A DNA stretch of 41,934 nucleotides from Gammaproteobacteria bacterium (GCA_002730235.1 PBZS01000065.1:1-41934), one strand, 5' to 3'. Positions 1-8,772 are shown, numbered from the stretch's first letter. Notes: a model not told the origin generated them from the sequence alone. Numbers and translations: made by a program.

Positions 1-309
1 AGGTGGACTGAACAATCCGATAAAGAACAATCCCAAGGGTAAAATAGAGGCGTATAAAAACGGGTGACGCCGTCCGTTAGACCCTTGCCAATTATCCGAA
101 AGCGAGCCAATCAACGGATCTGTTATGGAATCCACTGCTAAGGCGATACCAATGGCAATTCCGGTATACACCGTTGGCAGACCGAGCACTTGGGTATAGT
201 AAAAAAAAACGAATACGTTAAAAGCAGCGTTTTTAATACCTTCAGCCGCTTGACCGACTCCGTAGCTGACCTTTATGCCGCGAGTCAGGGGCGGTTTAAT
301 GCTGTCCAT
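1..309 (-). CDS. GPH-family (MelB-like) sugar:cation symporter, N-terminal part only
   Basis: The reading frame is open from an ATG at 309 to the window edge, giving 103 residues of a protein that continues outside. After a short polar start come hydrophobic segments, then a cytoplasmic loop with D-P-L-I-G-S-L-S-D followed by G-R-R-H-P-F. That is the signature loop between helices 2 and 3 of the glycoside-pentoside-hexuronide:cation symporter branch of the major facilitator superfamily. Family members take up sugars or glycosides with H+ or Na+. The substrate cannot be told from this fragment. The gene faces away from the polysaccharide locus and is probably unrelated to it. Confidence 0.8.
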   Translation of the reverse strand, partial: MDSIKPPLTRGIKVSYGVGQAAEGIKNAAFNVFVFFYYTQVLGLPTVYTGIAIGIALAVDSITDPLIGSLSDNWQGSNGRRHPFLYASILPLGLFFIGLFSPP

Positions 310-333
310 TGATCTAGGTTACAACGAGAAGCA

Positions 334-776
334 ATGTATGTAACGCCTTACCCAAAGGCAGTTGAAGATAAGAAAATGCAGCCTCATCCCCTAACTCATG
401 CTCCGCTTATAAGCCCAGTACAAAACGTGATTGAATACTGGATAGACTATAACAGCCACTTAAATATGGCGTTCTATAACGTGATTTTTGATCGAGCAGC
501 TGGCTATTTTACGATCTGCCGCGCGGTGGTTCACCATATGCTCGCACCGCCGCTAAGTCGCGTTTCGCGATGAGCGCCCATGTTAAGCTCCTCAATCAAA
601 TTTCTCTGATACAACATAAATTGAAGCTCGCATTTCTTTAATGTGAACAGTAGTCACAGCATTGCTTTCGGAAAACGAGTCACATGCACGAACGATTCCT
701 AGAGGCGACGTTGGGGATATTAGTCCTGCATGTTGATGTGAGAACTCGGCAGGCTCGGGAGCCTATACTTCCCTAA
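334..776 (+). pseudogene. Degraded hotdog-fold acyl-CoA thioesterase (pseudogene)
   Basis: Two pieces of one thioesterase lie in order on the plus strand. The first (frame from 334) contains Y-W-I-D-Y-N-S-H-L-N-M-A-F-Y-N, then F-D-R-A. This is the conserved 'WIDYNGHMN...AYY...DRA' block of 4HBT thioesterases linked to carnitine/acyl-CoA metabolism. The frame then becomes nonsense and stops at 573. About 80 codons downstream, as expected for the intact family, another frame (around 684-776) reads E-R-F-L-E-A-T ... L-V-L-H-V-D-V-R-T-R and ends in TAA at 774-776, matching the family's C-terminal 'AAT..QL.LHVD..TRR'. The middle carries stops in every frame I tried. I infer an inactivated gene; no complete product can be made. 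Confidence 0.65.
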
Positions 777-943
777 TTGAATGGGCTAGAGGAGATGCCT
801 TTAGGACAGAAGCCCCTCTCGATCCCTATTCAGATGGCACATAAGAATCTTAAACTTGTCTGGATTAGCCTCCTATACGTTCGTCTCGTTCTCTCCTACG
901 CGTGTCTTTTGCAATTTGCATTTTCACCAAATAGCTAGTGCAT

Positions 944-1729
944 TCAATGATCGCTAGGTTTTTTCAGGTCGAGAAGGACATACTGATGAAGGGGCTGAAG
1001 CCACCGCACTCCTTGTAAAATCCTTTCCGCCCAATCAGTAACTCTCAATACCGGATTGTTTGGGTAAGGACGCAACAGGACGGAGGTTACCATTGCTGCT
1101 GGCGCGCTAAGCAAGCCGTAATAGCGGCTTGCGACATTGAAATGTTTCGCAATCCAATTTAAATCACGCTTGTAGAGAGGTTTTTCGTCAATTGTACGCG
1201 CGGCCGGCGTAAGCTTTCTAAATAGCTTCAACATAGGATTTTCACCTAAAGGCTCGACAAACATTGCCCTGCCACCAGGTTTCAAAACTCGCTTAATTTC
1301 CAACAAGCTGACTGGCAGGTCCAAGTGGTGAATAATCGCTCTTCCGACAACCAAGTCGAATGTATCGTCCTCGAACGCCAAACTGTGTGCGTCCATCTCC
1401 GCAAATGTACATTTATCGCTCACGCCTGCATCCGCCGCACTTTCTCGGGCTTGGCAAATATAGTTTTCGGCTATATCAATCCCGGATACGGTAGCTCCCA
1501 GCCCAGCCATAAAGATACTCTTTTGTCCGAATCCGCACCCGAGGTCCAGGACCCTCTTTCCATGTAGATTCTCGTAAACAGCATTCTCGTCAGCGTCACA
1601 ACGCCGCATCGTTGGCGAATTCATAACATGCGGAAACCTTCCTTTTAACTCAAAAGACCGCTCTAAAACCCCATCCTCGTCGTGCTGCACTTTCTCCCGC
1701 GCGACTCTTTCTTTAAGGTCTTCAATCAT
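944..1729 (-). CDS. Class I SAM-dependent methyltransferase
   Basis: A 261-residue methyltransferase. Motif I is V-L-D-L-G-C-G-F-G-Q-K, followed by the acidic G-I-D-I that binds the ribose of S-adenosylmethionine, then F-D-L-V-V-G-R-A-I-I-H-H-L and V-L-K-P-G-G-R-A. This is the Methyltransf_11/UbiE-like pattern. I place the start at ATG 1729, eight bases after a GGAG, rather than at a GTG 18 bases upstream that lacks a ribosome site. The substrate is unknown; nothing in the sequence links it to sugars or lipids. It is followed upstream by the acyl-CoA dehydrogenase on the same strand but separated by about 230 bp, so it may be transcribed independently. Confidence 0.85.
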   Translation of the reverse strand: MIEDLKERVAREKVQHDEDGVLERSFELKGRFPHVMNSPTMRRCDADENAVYENLHGKRVLDLGCGFGQKSIFMAGLGATVSGIDIAENYICQARESAADAGVSDKCTFAEMDAHSLAFEDDTFDLVVGRAIIHHLDLPVSLLEIKRVLKPGGRAMFVEPLGENPMLKLFRKLTPAARTIDEKPLYKRDLNWIAKHFNVASRYYGLLSAPAAMVTSVLLRPYPNNPVLRVTDWAERILQGVRWLQPLHQYVLLDLKKPSDH

Positions 1730-1963
1730 CGAACAGTCTCCAATCACTTAACAATGAATTTACTCAATCTTTTTGACTCCACCTTGAGTTGAGACTGTTA
1801 TTTTGCCATTCAAGTATTTTTGGTCTCCATCGCCGTAGCAATCCTTTCGCTATGACAACTGTCTTGAACAAGGGCAGAAGGGCCCTACTGCTGTTTGAGC
1901 AGCATAAAAAACTCAATTTCGAATGCGTTGCTGAGTATTTTACTAGTTATTTGGGTTGAAGGA
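1730..1963. other. Intergenic spacer, no gene seen
   Basis: A 234-base spacer between the methyltransferase start and the acyl-CoA dehydrogenase stop. It holds small inverted repeats (for example CTGCT-GTTTG-AGCAG near 1888-1902) without a following T-run in the direction of transcription, so I do not call a terminator. No credible ORF on either strand. Confidence 0.5.
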
Positions 1964-3103
1964 TTAGTAGCCTTCCAATATCCCGTAGCGGTCCCTGTGA
2001 AAATTAACATCACCAAAAGTCTGTTCTGCCACGGCCGCTCGCTTTATGAAAAAACCTATTTCAAACTCGTCTGTCATCCCGATACCTCCGTGCATTTGGA
2101 TGCCTTCTCGGGAAACCAGACTATAAGTTTCACCCACTTTGGCCTTGGCCAATGAGGCTAATTTTGCAACTTCCGCGACTTCACGGCGTTCGTCCAGGGC
2201 CGTGAGCGCCTCTAAAACACAAGATTTAGCAAGCTCGATCTCACAAAACATATGAGCTGCACGATGCTTGAGAGCTTGGAACGAACCTATCGCAACGCCA
2301 AACTGCTTTCGTTCTTTCAAATAAGCGATAGTACGCTCGAAGCATTCTTGGGCGCCTCCTAACATTTCCGCAGCTAAACCAATTCGAGCTATGTCTAGCG
2401 CCGGATCGAGAATTTCTGCTCCTTTGCCTTCTTCTCCTATGACTCCTCTCGCAGAAACTTTGACATTCTCCAGCCTTACGATAGCAGCATTTCGCGAATC
2501 GGCCATGATTGTACGGGTAACCGATAGCCCTTCGGCTTCACAGTCAACAAGTAAGAGCGTCAACCCCTCTCGCTCGCTGCCTGATCCTGAAGTTCGTGCA
2601 ACAACTAATAGTTTGTCGGCAATGTGCCCATCCAACACAAACGTTTTTTTACCAGATACCAAATATCCATCCGCATGGGGCTCCGCCACCGTATTTACGC
2701 CATAAGGAGCGTGTCGGTGAGACTCTTCGAGAGCCAGTGCAAGTTTGAGATCACCTCCAGCCACCTGGGGCAAAAGCTCTGATTTTAAATCTTCTCTGCC
2801 GCCTAAATTGATAATGGATCCGCAGACCCAGACTGAGGAAAATAGAGGGCTCGCCACGAGAGTCCGCCCACACTCCTCCGTGACAACACCAAGACCCTTA
2901 TAACCAAAGGCGAGCCCACCGTGAGCCTCATCCCACGGGATCGAGGCCCATCCCAATTCGACCATCGATTTCCAAGTTTCATCATCGAACCCAAGAACAT
3001 CCTCCTCGTCTCTGAGCCTTCGAAGCTGCGAAATTGGCGCATTCGCGACGCAGAATTCCTTAGCAGTATCTTTGAGCATCGTTTGTTCTTCATTGAGTAT
3101 CAT
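1964..3103 (-). CDS. Acyl-CoA dehydrogenase family flavoprotein
   Basis: A 379-residue protein, the usual length for the FAD-dependent acyl-CoA dehydrogenase family that oxidises acyl-CoAs to enoyl-CoAs. It has the N-terminal helical domain (E-E-Q-x-M-L-x-D-T-A-x-E-F), the central beta domain with G-K-K-T-F-V-L-D-G, and the C-terminal helical domain with E-R-K-Q-F-G-V-A-I-G-S-F-Q and Q-M-H-G-G-I-G-M-T. The ATG at 3103 is preceded by AGAGG at good spacing. The neighbouring thioesterase relic suggests this was once part of an acyl-CoA catabolic patch. The substrate cannot be assigned, and no electron-transfer partner is present. Confidence 0.9.
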   Translation of the reverse strand: MILNEEQTMLKDTAKEFCVANAPISQLRRLRDEEDVLGFDDETWKSMVELGWASIPWDEAHGGLAFGYKGLGVVTEECGRTLVASPLFSSVWVCGSIINLGGREDLKSELLPQVAGGDLKLALALEESHRHAPYGVNTVAEPHADGYLVSGKKTFVLDGHIADKLLVVARTSGSGSEREGLTLLLVDCEAEGLSVTRTIMADSRNAAIVRLENVKVSARGVIGEEGKGAEILDPALDIARIGLAAEMLGGAQECFERTIAYLKERKQFGVAIGSFQALKHRAAHMFCEIELAKSCVLEALTALDERREVAEVAKLASLAKAKVGETYSLVSREGIQMHGGIGMTDEFEIGFFIKRAAVAEQTFGDVNFHRDRYGILEGY

Positions 3104-3135
3104 TTGTTTTTCCTCTTGCTCCTTTTCAGGGCACT

Positions 3136-3141
3136 ATTATA
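3136..3141 (-). promoter_or_regulatory. Candidate -10 element (TATAAT) for the acyl-CoA dehydrogenase
   Basis: On the minus strand a perfect TATAAT lies 32 bases before the ATG at 3103. The -35 region is weak (TAGCTT at 16 bp spacing), so this is a plausible but not certain sigma70 promoter. Confidence 0.4.
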
Positions 3142-3219
3142 GGGTTTTGTTAAGGCTAAGCTAGGGCCGGCCGAGGTTTTACGGAACTTCTCCTCTGTCC
3201 CAAGATGCGCAAACATATA

Positions 3220-3250
3220 TTGCTTGCGGAATTGTTCTTTTTTAGAGAAC
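3220..3250 (+). promoter_or_regulatory. Candidate promoter and small inverted repeat upstream of the MvaT-like gene
   Basis: TTGCTT (3220-3225), a 17-base spacer and TAGAGA (3243-3248) resemble a weak sigma70 promoter. An inverted repeat GTTCT-N7-AGAAC (3234-3238/3246-3250) overlaps the -10 and could be an operator. The 190-bp region between the divergent acyl-CoA dehydrogenase and MvaT genes contains AT-rich steps of the kind bound by H-NS/MvaT proteins, so autoregulation is an inference. Confidence 0.35.
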
Positions 3251-3296
3251 TTCTGTAACGCCGACTGTCGAGCGACGTTTTGATCTGGAGACGATG

Positions 3297-3683
3297 ATGG
3301 ATTTAGCACAACGAAAAGCGAAACTAGAAAAGCAAAAAGCTCTTTTAGAAAAACAACTCAAGAACATTGAAAATAGTGCGGCTTATCGAAAGGAGCTGGA
3401 GCTGGAAAAAGCGCTGGACAAGTTTGTAAAAGTGCACCGCACGAATAAGAAAGTCCTAGTGAATCTGTTGCTGAAGCGAGACGATTCAGCACGGAAACTC
3501 AGGAGCAAATCCGCAAGCTCGCCCAAGAAACGACGAAAACCTCGAAAGCTGAAAATCTACAAAAACCCCAATACGGGTGACGTTGTAGAGACAAGGGGAG
3601 GCAACCATAAGATCCTGAAGGCGTGGAAATCAGATTACGCCCTGAAGGACATTGCGGAATGGCTGATAGAGACTAAACCCTAG
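3297..3683 (+). CDS. mvaT: MvaT-family H-NS-like nucleoid protein (xenogeneic silencer)
   Basis: A 128-residue basic protein. Residues 1-60 are a charged heptad-like helix (K-A-K-L-E-K-Q-K-A-L-L-E-K-Q-L) expected to form the coiled-coil oligomerisation domain. A lysine/arginine-rich linker follows. The C-terminus reads Y-K-N-P-N-T-G-D-V-V-E-T-R-G-G-N-H-K-I-L-K-A-W-K, very close to the AT-hook-like DNA-binding motif of Pseudomonas MvaT/MvaU, including R-G-G-N. Such proteins coat AT-rich foreign DNA and silence it. Of two adjacent ATGs I choose the second, which sits six bases after GGAG. It is the only plus-strand intact gene near the locus, so it could silence the polysaccharide genes beside it, but this is inference. 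Confidence 0.85.
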   Translation: MDLAQRKAKLEKQKALLEKQLKNIENSAAYRKELELEKALDKFVKVHRTNKKVLVNLLLKRDDSARKLRSKSASSPKKRRKPRKLKIYKNPNTGDVVETRGGNHKILKAWKSDYALKDIAEWLIETKP

Positions 3684-3714
3684 TCGGATAGAAGCCGCAC
3701 AATCACCGCCCTCC

Positions 3715-3774
3715 ATGTTCCTCTGGTTCATGTTCCTCTGGGTCATGTTTCTCTGGTTCATGTTTCTCCGGCTC
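3715..3774. repeat. Four tandem copies of a 15-bp repeat
   Basis: Four head-to-tail 15-mers lie between the convergent MvaT and ugd genes. The unit is ATGTTCCTCTGGTTC, with one or a few changes per copy (ATGTTCCTCTGGGTC, ATGTTTCTCTGGTTC, ATGTTTCTCCGGCTC). The repeat is a multiple of three and open in several frames on both strands, so it could encode a pentapeptide repeat, but neither frame has a good start or joins a gene. It lies just beyond the stop codons of both flanking genes. A slippage-prone minisatellite in a convergent 3' region is the simplest reading. Confidence 0.85.
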
Positions 3775-3803
3775 GCTGGCGATTCAAAAACAGCCCAATT
3801 TTT

Positions 3804-4982
3804 TCAGTTCTCACCAAATACGTCTCTGCTAAAACATTTGTGTTTGACATCGTCTAACGACGGGTGAAGCCTGTTTGCAACAATTAAATCGCACGTTTGC
3901 TTAAACTCTTGAAGGTTGTTGATGACGGGAGAGCCACGGAAACTCGGTTCATTTAGCACCGGCTCGTATACGACTACGCTTATCCCGAGAGCTTTCATTC
4001 GCTCCATCACATCCTGAATGGCTGACGCGCGAAAATTATCACTACTTTCTTTCATTGCTAGTCGAAAAAAACCAACGACCTTTGGATTTAACCTGAAAAT
4101 TTCGTGAGCTATGTAGTCTTTCCTAGTAGCGTTAGAACTGACGATGGCTTGAATCAGGTTCTGTGGAACTCTTTCATAATTAGCAAGGAGCTGTTTGGTA
4201 TCCTTTGGCAAACAGTATCCCCCATAACCGAAGGAGGGATTGTTGTAGCCCTGCCCGATCCTATCATCCAAACAGACCCCGTCGATAATGCTTTTGGGTT
4301 CTAAGTTGTTGGCTAATGCATAAGAATCTAACTCGTTAAAGAAAGACACTCTCATTGCGAGATAAGTATTTGCAAATAACTTCGTTGCTTCGGCCTCTGA
4401 TGAATTCATGAACACGAGATGCACATCGCTTTTGAGCGCACAATCTTGTAATAAGACACCGAAGTCTTTCGCGGGGGAATCAAAACCACCGACAATTATT
4501 CTAGAGGGGTACAAGTTATCTAATAAAGCGCGCCCTTCTCTTAAAAATTCCGGCGAAAATACGATCCTGCTGGTCCTATGCCTCTTCTGCAAAGACACCG
4601 TATGGCCCACCGGTACAGTCGATTTAATAACTATCAAGGCACTCGGATTTAATCTGAGGGCATCCCTAACGGAGGCATCAACAGAACTCGTATCGAATCG
4701 ATTTGTGCCGCTATCATAATCTGTTGGAGTTGCAACGACGACATAGTTCGCTTCCCGATAGGCAGCCCGTTTATCAAGCGTCGCGGTCAAACTTGCCTTC
4801 CCCGAGGCCAAAGATTCCTCGATCTCCTTGTCCACTATTGTCGACTCGCGTCTTTGCACTTTTTCTACGCGGACTGGGTCGGTATCTAGAACCGTGACCT
4901 GACAGCGCCGAGATAGCAACACCGCCAACGACATTCCTACGTAGCCACATCCGACAACGGTCACTTTAACTTTTTGAGACAA
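3804..4982 (-). CDS. ugd: UDP-glucose 6-dehydrogenase
   Basis: A 392-residue short-type UDP-glucose dehydrogenase that makes UDP-glucuronate with NAD+. Residues 8-16 carry the Rossmann motif V-T-V-V-G-C-G-Y-V-G. F-S-P-E-F-L-R-E-G lies near 142-150. The catalytic cysteine is Cys257 in F-G-Y-G-G-Y-C-L-P-K-D. The length matches the E. coli-type enzyme rather than the longer 430-450-residue type. The best start is a TTG at 4982; the next in-frame ATG falls inside the Rossmann fold. It stands alone after a 514-bp gap and supplies glucuronate for the polymer assembled by the rest of the locus. Confidence 0.93.
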   Translation of the reverse strand: MSQKVKVTVVGCGYVGMSLAVLLSRRCQVTVLDTDPVRVEKVQRRESTIVDKEIEESLASGKASLTATLDKRAAYREANYVVVATPTDYDSGTNRFDTSSVDASVRDALRLNPSALIVIKSTVPVGHTVSLQKRHRTSRIVFSPEFLREGRALLDNLYPSRIIVGGFDSPAKDFGVLLQDCALKSDVHLVFMNSSEAEATKLFANTYLAMRVSFFNELDSYALANNLEPKSIIDGVCLDDRIGQGYNNPSFGYGGYCLPKDTKQLLANYERVPQNLIQAIVSSNATRKDYIAHEIFRLNPKVVGFFRLAMKESSDNFRASAIQDVMERMKALGISVVVYEPVLNEPSFRGSPVINNLQEFKQTCDLIVANRLHPSLDDVKHKCFSRDVFGEN

Positions 4983-5496
4983 AGCTTGGAACTCAAAATT
5001 TTCGGTAAAAACATGCCAAGTATTGAAGGGAAACTACTGTCCTAACTCTTATCCAATTAGCGCAGCCCTTTTTCACGACACTACCCATCACGGTAAGTGA
5101 TCAAACAAAACCCGTACCACTTGTTTCTGCAGTTTGAAACGATCCTTGGCATCAGGAAGACGCCCCAGAGCATGCTGTGGCGCGTTTCGGCTGACCTAAA
5201 TGGTAACCAATGCTGGACCAAGTATACAAGGCGCAAGATTTCAAATCATCCAGCGCCAAAGATATCTACTAATTGGGACCGTCTCACCATTTACTTTTTT
5301 CGGTTACACCGGTAGACGAGTTCTGCCCCTGCCTAGGTATAACAACGGGCACAGCAGCTTTTTTTAGGTTTTAGGTGAAAAGCCGAAGTGAGTGACTAGG
5401 TGCACGCAAGCCAAGGTACAGCCTACCTTCGAACCCAACATAACTCAGTGCGAAGGTGGTTGAACCTAAACCATAAATATCCCGTGAAGACTTCCA
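4983..5496. other. 514-bp gap between ugd and fcl, no gene recognised
   Basis: Short plus-strand ORFs here have no recognisable motif and no good ribosome site. The region holds a perfect inverted repeat AAGGTA-CAGCC-TACCTT (5413-5429), which is not followed by a T-run on either side. A promoter for ugd must lie here if ugd is not read through from fcl, but I see no convincing -35/-10 pair. Confidence 0.5.
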
Positions 5497-6432
5497 TTAC
5501 CCCGCGGCACGCAGCCATGAGTGATACGTATCCGTTATACCTTGTTTTAATGATCTGTGTTCTTGCCAGCCAAGTGCGTTTATTCGACTGCTATCCATCA
5601 GTTTTCTCGGCGTGCCGTCTGGTTTGCTCGAATCAAAAACTAACTCGGCTTGGCAACCAACAATATCCGCAATTGTCTCTGCGAGCTGTCGAATAGTGAT
5701 CTCTTTTCCTGAGCCGACATTAATGTGCTCGAACTCAGAGTAGGATTTGAGCAAAAATACCAACGCGTCAGCAAGATCGTCGCAGTGTAAAAACTCGCGA
5801 AGGGGCTTTCCGGAACCCCAAAGAACCACTTGCTTGGCACCTGAAGTTTTGGCTTCGTGTAATTTTCGGATGAGTGCCGGTAAAACGTGTGACGTTTCTA
5901 AGTCAAAATTATCCCCTGGCCCATAAAGATTAGTCGGCATAGCAGAGATCCAATCACGCCCATGCTGCTGTCGATACGCCTGACATAATTTAATCCCCGC
6001 AATCTTTGCAAGCGCATAGTATTCGTTCGTCGGCTCGAGAGACCCCGTTAATAAAGTGTTTTCTTTAATTGGCTGCTCAGCATACTTAGGATAGATGCAA
6101 GACGAACCTAAGAACAATAACCTTTCGACATCATACGCGTGTGCAGAGCGAATGATATTCGTCTGTATCGCCAAATTATTCTGCAAAAAATCAACGGGGG
6201 CGGCATTGTTGGCCAAAATCCCCCCGACTTTCGCGGCCGCTATTACAATGGCATCTGGACGAGCTTGCTTCATCCACCTGGAAACCGCTGCCTGGTCACT
6301 GAGGTCGACGATATCTCTCGCGACTACGAGAACCTCACAACTTTCTAATTTCAATCTTCGCGCGACCGCAGCGCCGACCATTCCCTTGTGACCAGCTACC
6401 CATACACGCTTACCATTTAGTGAGTACACCAC
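5497..6432 (-). CDS. fcl: GDP-L-fucose synthase
   Basis: A 311-residue short-chain dehydrogenase of the GDP-4-keto-6-deoxy-mannose epimerase/reductase type (WcaG), which completes GDP-L-fucose synthesis. It shows G-H-K-G-M-V-G-A-A (res 14-22), the fucose-synthase hallmark L-G-S-S-C-I-Y-P (108-115), the Y139xxxK143 dyad in N-E-Y-Y-A-L-A-K, and F-L-H-C-D-D-L-A-D-A. It starts with GTG two bases after the gmd stop, so the two are translationally linked. It is the last gene of the gmd-fcl pair. Confidence 0.93.
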   Translation of the reverse strand: MVYSLNGKRVWVAGHKGMVGAAVARRLKLESCEVLVVARDIVDLSDQAAVSRWMKQARPDAIVIAAAKVGGILANNAAPVDFLQNNLAIQTNIIRSAHAYDVERLLFLGSSCIYPKYAEQPIKENTLLTGSLEPTNEYYALAKIAGIKLCQAYRQQHGRDWISAMPTNLYGPGDNFDLETSHVLPALIRKLHEAKTSGAKQVVLWGSGKPLREFLHCDDLADALVFLLKSYSEFEHINVGSGKEITIRQLAETIADIVGCQAELVFDSSKPDGTPRKLMDSSRINALGWQEHRSLKQGITDTYHSWLRAAG

Positions 6433-6434
6433 AG

Positions 6435-7553
6435 TTATAACTCAACAGATGCAGGCAATCTCAGACCATGATCACGAAGCAACGCATTTCTGCATGCAGT
6501 TTTGTAGTCTTCTGAAATCATTTCTGAGCACATTTCTTGAGCAGAAATTGTCGCGACCCATCCGAGATCTGCTTGGGCTTTGGCACTGTCCCCGAGTAAA
6601 CTTTCGACTTCACTAGGCCTGAAGTACCTCGGATTGATTCGCATAACGACATCTCCTACCTTTACGGCCGGCACTTTATCTCCATAAATTGACGCGACGC
6701 GCGCTATCTCATCAACGCCCTCGCCTTCAAATTCGAGAGTTAGGCCTAATTCTTCGCCAGCCCAACGAATAAACTGTCTCACGGAAAACTGGATGCCCGT
6801 CGATATAACGTAATCCTGAGGTTCATCTTGTTGCAGCATCATCCACTGCATAAGAACGTAGTCCTTTGCATGACCCCAATCTCTAAGGCAGTTGATGTTT
6901 CCCATGAAAATACAAGACTCAAGGCCTAAAGCAATATTCGACAGGCCGCGCGTTACTTTACGTGTTACGAATGTCTCGCCTCTCCGCGGCGATTCATGGT
7001 TAAACAGGATCCCATTGCACGCATACATTCCATAAGCTTCTCTGTAGTTTACAGTTATCCAGTAAGCGTAAAGCTTTGCAACCGCATATGGTGACCGAGG
7101 ATAAAACGGCGTGCTTTCTTTCTGGGGCGATTCCTGAACGAGACCGTACAGCTCCGAGGTAGATGCTTGATAAAATCGAGTGTGGCCCACTAAATCAGCA
7201 AAGCGGATGGCTTCAAGCAATCTCAAAGCTCCAAGAGCACCCACATCGGCGGTATATTCGGGCGATTCAAAACTAACAGCAACGTGCGACTGCGCTCCTA
7301 AATTATAGACCTCATCGGGCCGGATATTCGAAAGCAAGCGCGTGAGATTCGAACTATCAGAGAGGTCACCATAATGTAATCTGAATCGGCCATCATGGAT
7401 ATTTTCATCTTCGTATATATGGTCAATCCGTGACGTATTGAACGTGGAGGACCGCCTCTTTATTCCATGCACTTCATAACCTTTTTGCAAAAGTAACTCC
7501 GCCAAATAAGAGCCGTCTTGCCCAGTGATTCCAGTAATCAGTGCCTTTTTCAT
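6435..7553 (-). CDS. gmd: GDP-mannose 4,6-dehydratase
   Basis: A 372-residue extended SDR that converts GDP-mannose to GDP-4-keto-6-deoxymannose. It begins [15 protein letters not shown], the classic Gmd N-terminus. It carries [17 protein letters not shown] (catalytic Y/K) and F-N-H-E-S-P-R-R-G, all diagnostic. I choose the ATG at 7553 with AGGA eight bases upstream over an in-frame TTG 24 bases earlier. Together with fcl and manC elsewhere in the locus it completes the route from mannose-1-phosphate to GDP-L-fucose. Confidence 0.95.
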   Translation of the reverse strand: MKKALITGITGQDGSYLAELLLQKGYEVHGIKRRSSTFNTSRIDHIYEDENIHDGRFRLHYGDLSDSSNLTRLLSNIRPDEVYNLGAQSHVAVSFESPEYTADVGALGALRLLEAIRFADLVGHTRFYQASTSELYGLVQESPQKESTPFYPRSPYAVAKLYAYWITVNYREAYGMYACNGILFNHESPRRGETFVTRKVTRGLSNIALGLESCIFMGNINCLRDWGHAKDYVLMQWMMLQQDEPQDYVISTGIQFSVRQFIRWAGEELGLTLEFEGEGVDEIARVASIYGDKVPAVKVGDVVMRINPRYFRPSEVESLLGDSAKAQADLGWVATISAQEMCSEMISEDYKTACRNALLRDHGLRLPASVEL

Positions 7554-8010
7554 TACAAAGTCCTTTTGCGGTATCAACGATAATTCGAAACCGTGTTCAC
7601 ATACCGTGGTAACCCTAGTCTTGCCAACTCGCGTCGTGTACCGACAAGTACTACCATGACTTAGGGATCCTCGCTGATGAACAAGATTAGCAAGTGCGTC
7701 GAGTTTTTCTCTACTCTTCCAATTTTCTTAAATCTAGCAATCAGCTTTATTTGATAACCGAAAGACTAAAAAGAAAAGAATTGTCGCAGGCAAGAAGCCA
7801 AGACCTGAATTTGCGACGCGTCCGCACTGAGTTTATTGCCTTATAGAATCCCGATAAGATGACCATCAAGTATCTCAGCGGATGAGATAATTGCACCAGC
7901 AAAACGTCTCCAGCTACCGTCTTCGTGTTACTTCATTGGCTTGTAAGCAAGGCGTACGCCTTTTGCCGTCCGCACTTGCAAATGATGAGTTTCAGGGGCA
8001 CAAGCAGGCA
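7554..8010. other. 457-bp gap with a 14-bp palindrome, no gene recognised
   Basis: No credible ORF. The perfect palindrome AAGGCGTACGCCTT sits at 7949-7962, about 50 bases downstream of the stop of the sugar transferase gene and flanked by GC/TTGC. It could be a transcript-end hairpin, although no T-run follows in the minus direction, or a protein-binding site before gmd. Confidence 0.5.
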
Positions 8011-8742
8011 TTAATGTCCTCCACCTTTACTTATGACCAAAATCCCTTTCCATATGATCCACAAATCTAGTTTTAAAAGGCTCCAAGAAGAGCGATTAAG
8101 GTACTCCTCGATATATTCATACTCATATTTTGACCTACCCATTTCCTCGGTGCCCTTGTTTATGTGACCCAGACCTAAGAGCCCGCCTTTGAGAAACTTT
8201 CGTGCAACGTTGCCTTGGGCTAAATCGCGCTCATAGTGGATTTCGGACAAAGGGCGAGGTCCGACTATGCTAATATCGCCAATCACAACACTCCAAAACT
8301 GGGGCAACTCATCCAAATACCATTTTTTTGCAAAAGCTCCGACAATCGTCCGGCTCTCTGCGTTCCATTCGGCCGAATAAGCACGCCACTCGTGTCCCTC
8401 GGCAGCCTGCGCATCTATATATTCCGCTTTAATAAGCCGCAGTTTCCATTTTTTAATTCGTTGGCCCTCACTGATCCCCCAATAGTAGAACAACATTGGC
8501 CCGCGATTGCGCGGGATCAGCAACCCTTCGATTACATAAGCCATTTTCAAAACGGCTAAGATAGGGCAACTACATATAAACAGTAAAAGACCAGTTATTC
8601 TGTCGAATAGTACTTTGGGCCATCGGCTGGGGAGCGCGTCAGCCCTCGAGAAAATATGGTTATAACGATGTTTCACCTCCTGCGATGGCGCATCATATGG
8701 AAAGGCCTCGGGAGACTCCGCCTTTTCTCTATCTGTAACCAT
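8011..8742 (-). CDS. Initiating sugar-1-phosphate transferase (bacterial sugar transferase family)
   Basis: A 243-residue protein of the PF02397 family, which transfers a sugar-1-phosphate to undecaprenyl phosphate to start the repeat unit. It has the short, monotopic architecture of the PglC/WbaP catalytic core. A hydrophobic re-entrant segment lies near 46-70 (L-F-D-R-I-T-G-L-L-L-F-I-C). The core K-K-W-Y-L-D-E-L-P-Q-F-W with D-I-S-I-V-G-P-R-P contains the catalytic Asp-Glu pair. The usual 'G..F..KFRSM' stretch is replaced by Q-R-I-K-K-W-K-L-R-L-I, so it is a divergent member. The sugar it uses is unknown. It is the last gene of the assembly operon. Confidence 0.88.
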   Translation of the reverse strand: MVTDREKAESPEAFPYDAPSQEVKHRYNHIFSRADALPSRWPKVLFDRITGLLLFICSCPILAVLKMAYVIEGLLIPRNRGPMLFYYWGISEGQRIKKWKLRLIKAEYIDAQAAEGHEWRAYSAEWNAESRTIVGAFAKKWYLDELPQFWSVVIGDISIVGPRPLSEIHYERDLAQGNVARKFLKGGLLGLGHINKGTEEMGRSKYEYEYIEEYLNRSSWSLLKLDLWIIWKGILVISKGGGH

Positions 8743-8772
8743 CGCTTTCTCTTTATTTATTAAATGAAAATA

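Noticed and set aside
3715-3774. Possible CRISPR array
   Set aside because: Repeats are contiguous without spacers and only 15 bp; no cas genes are present.
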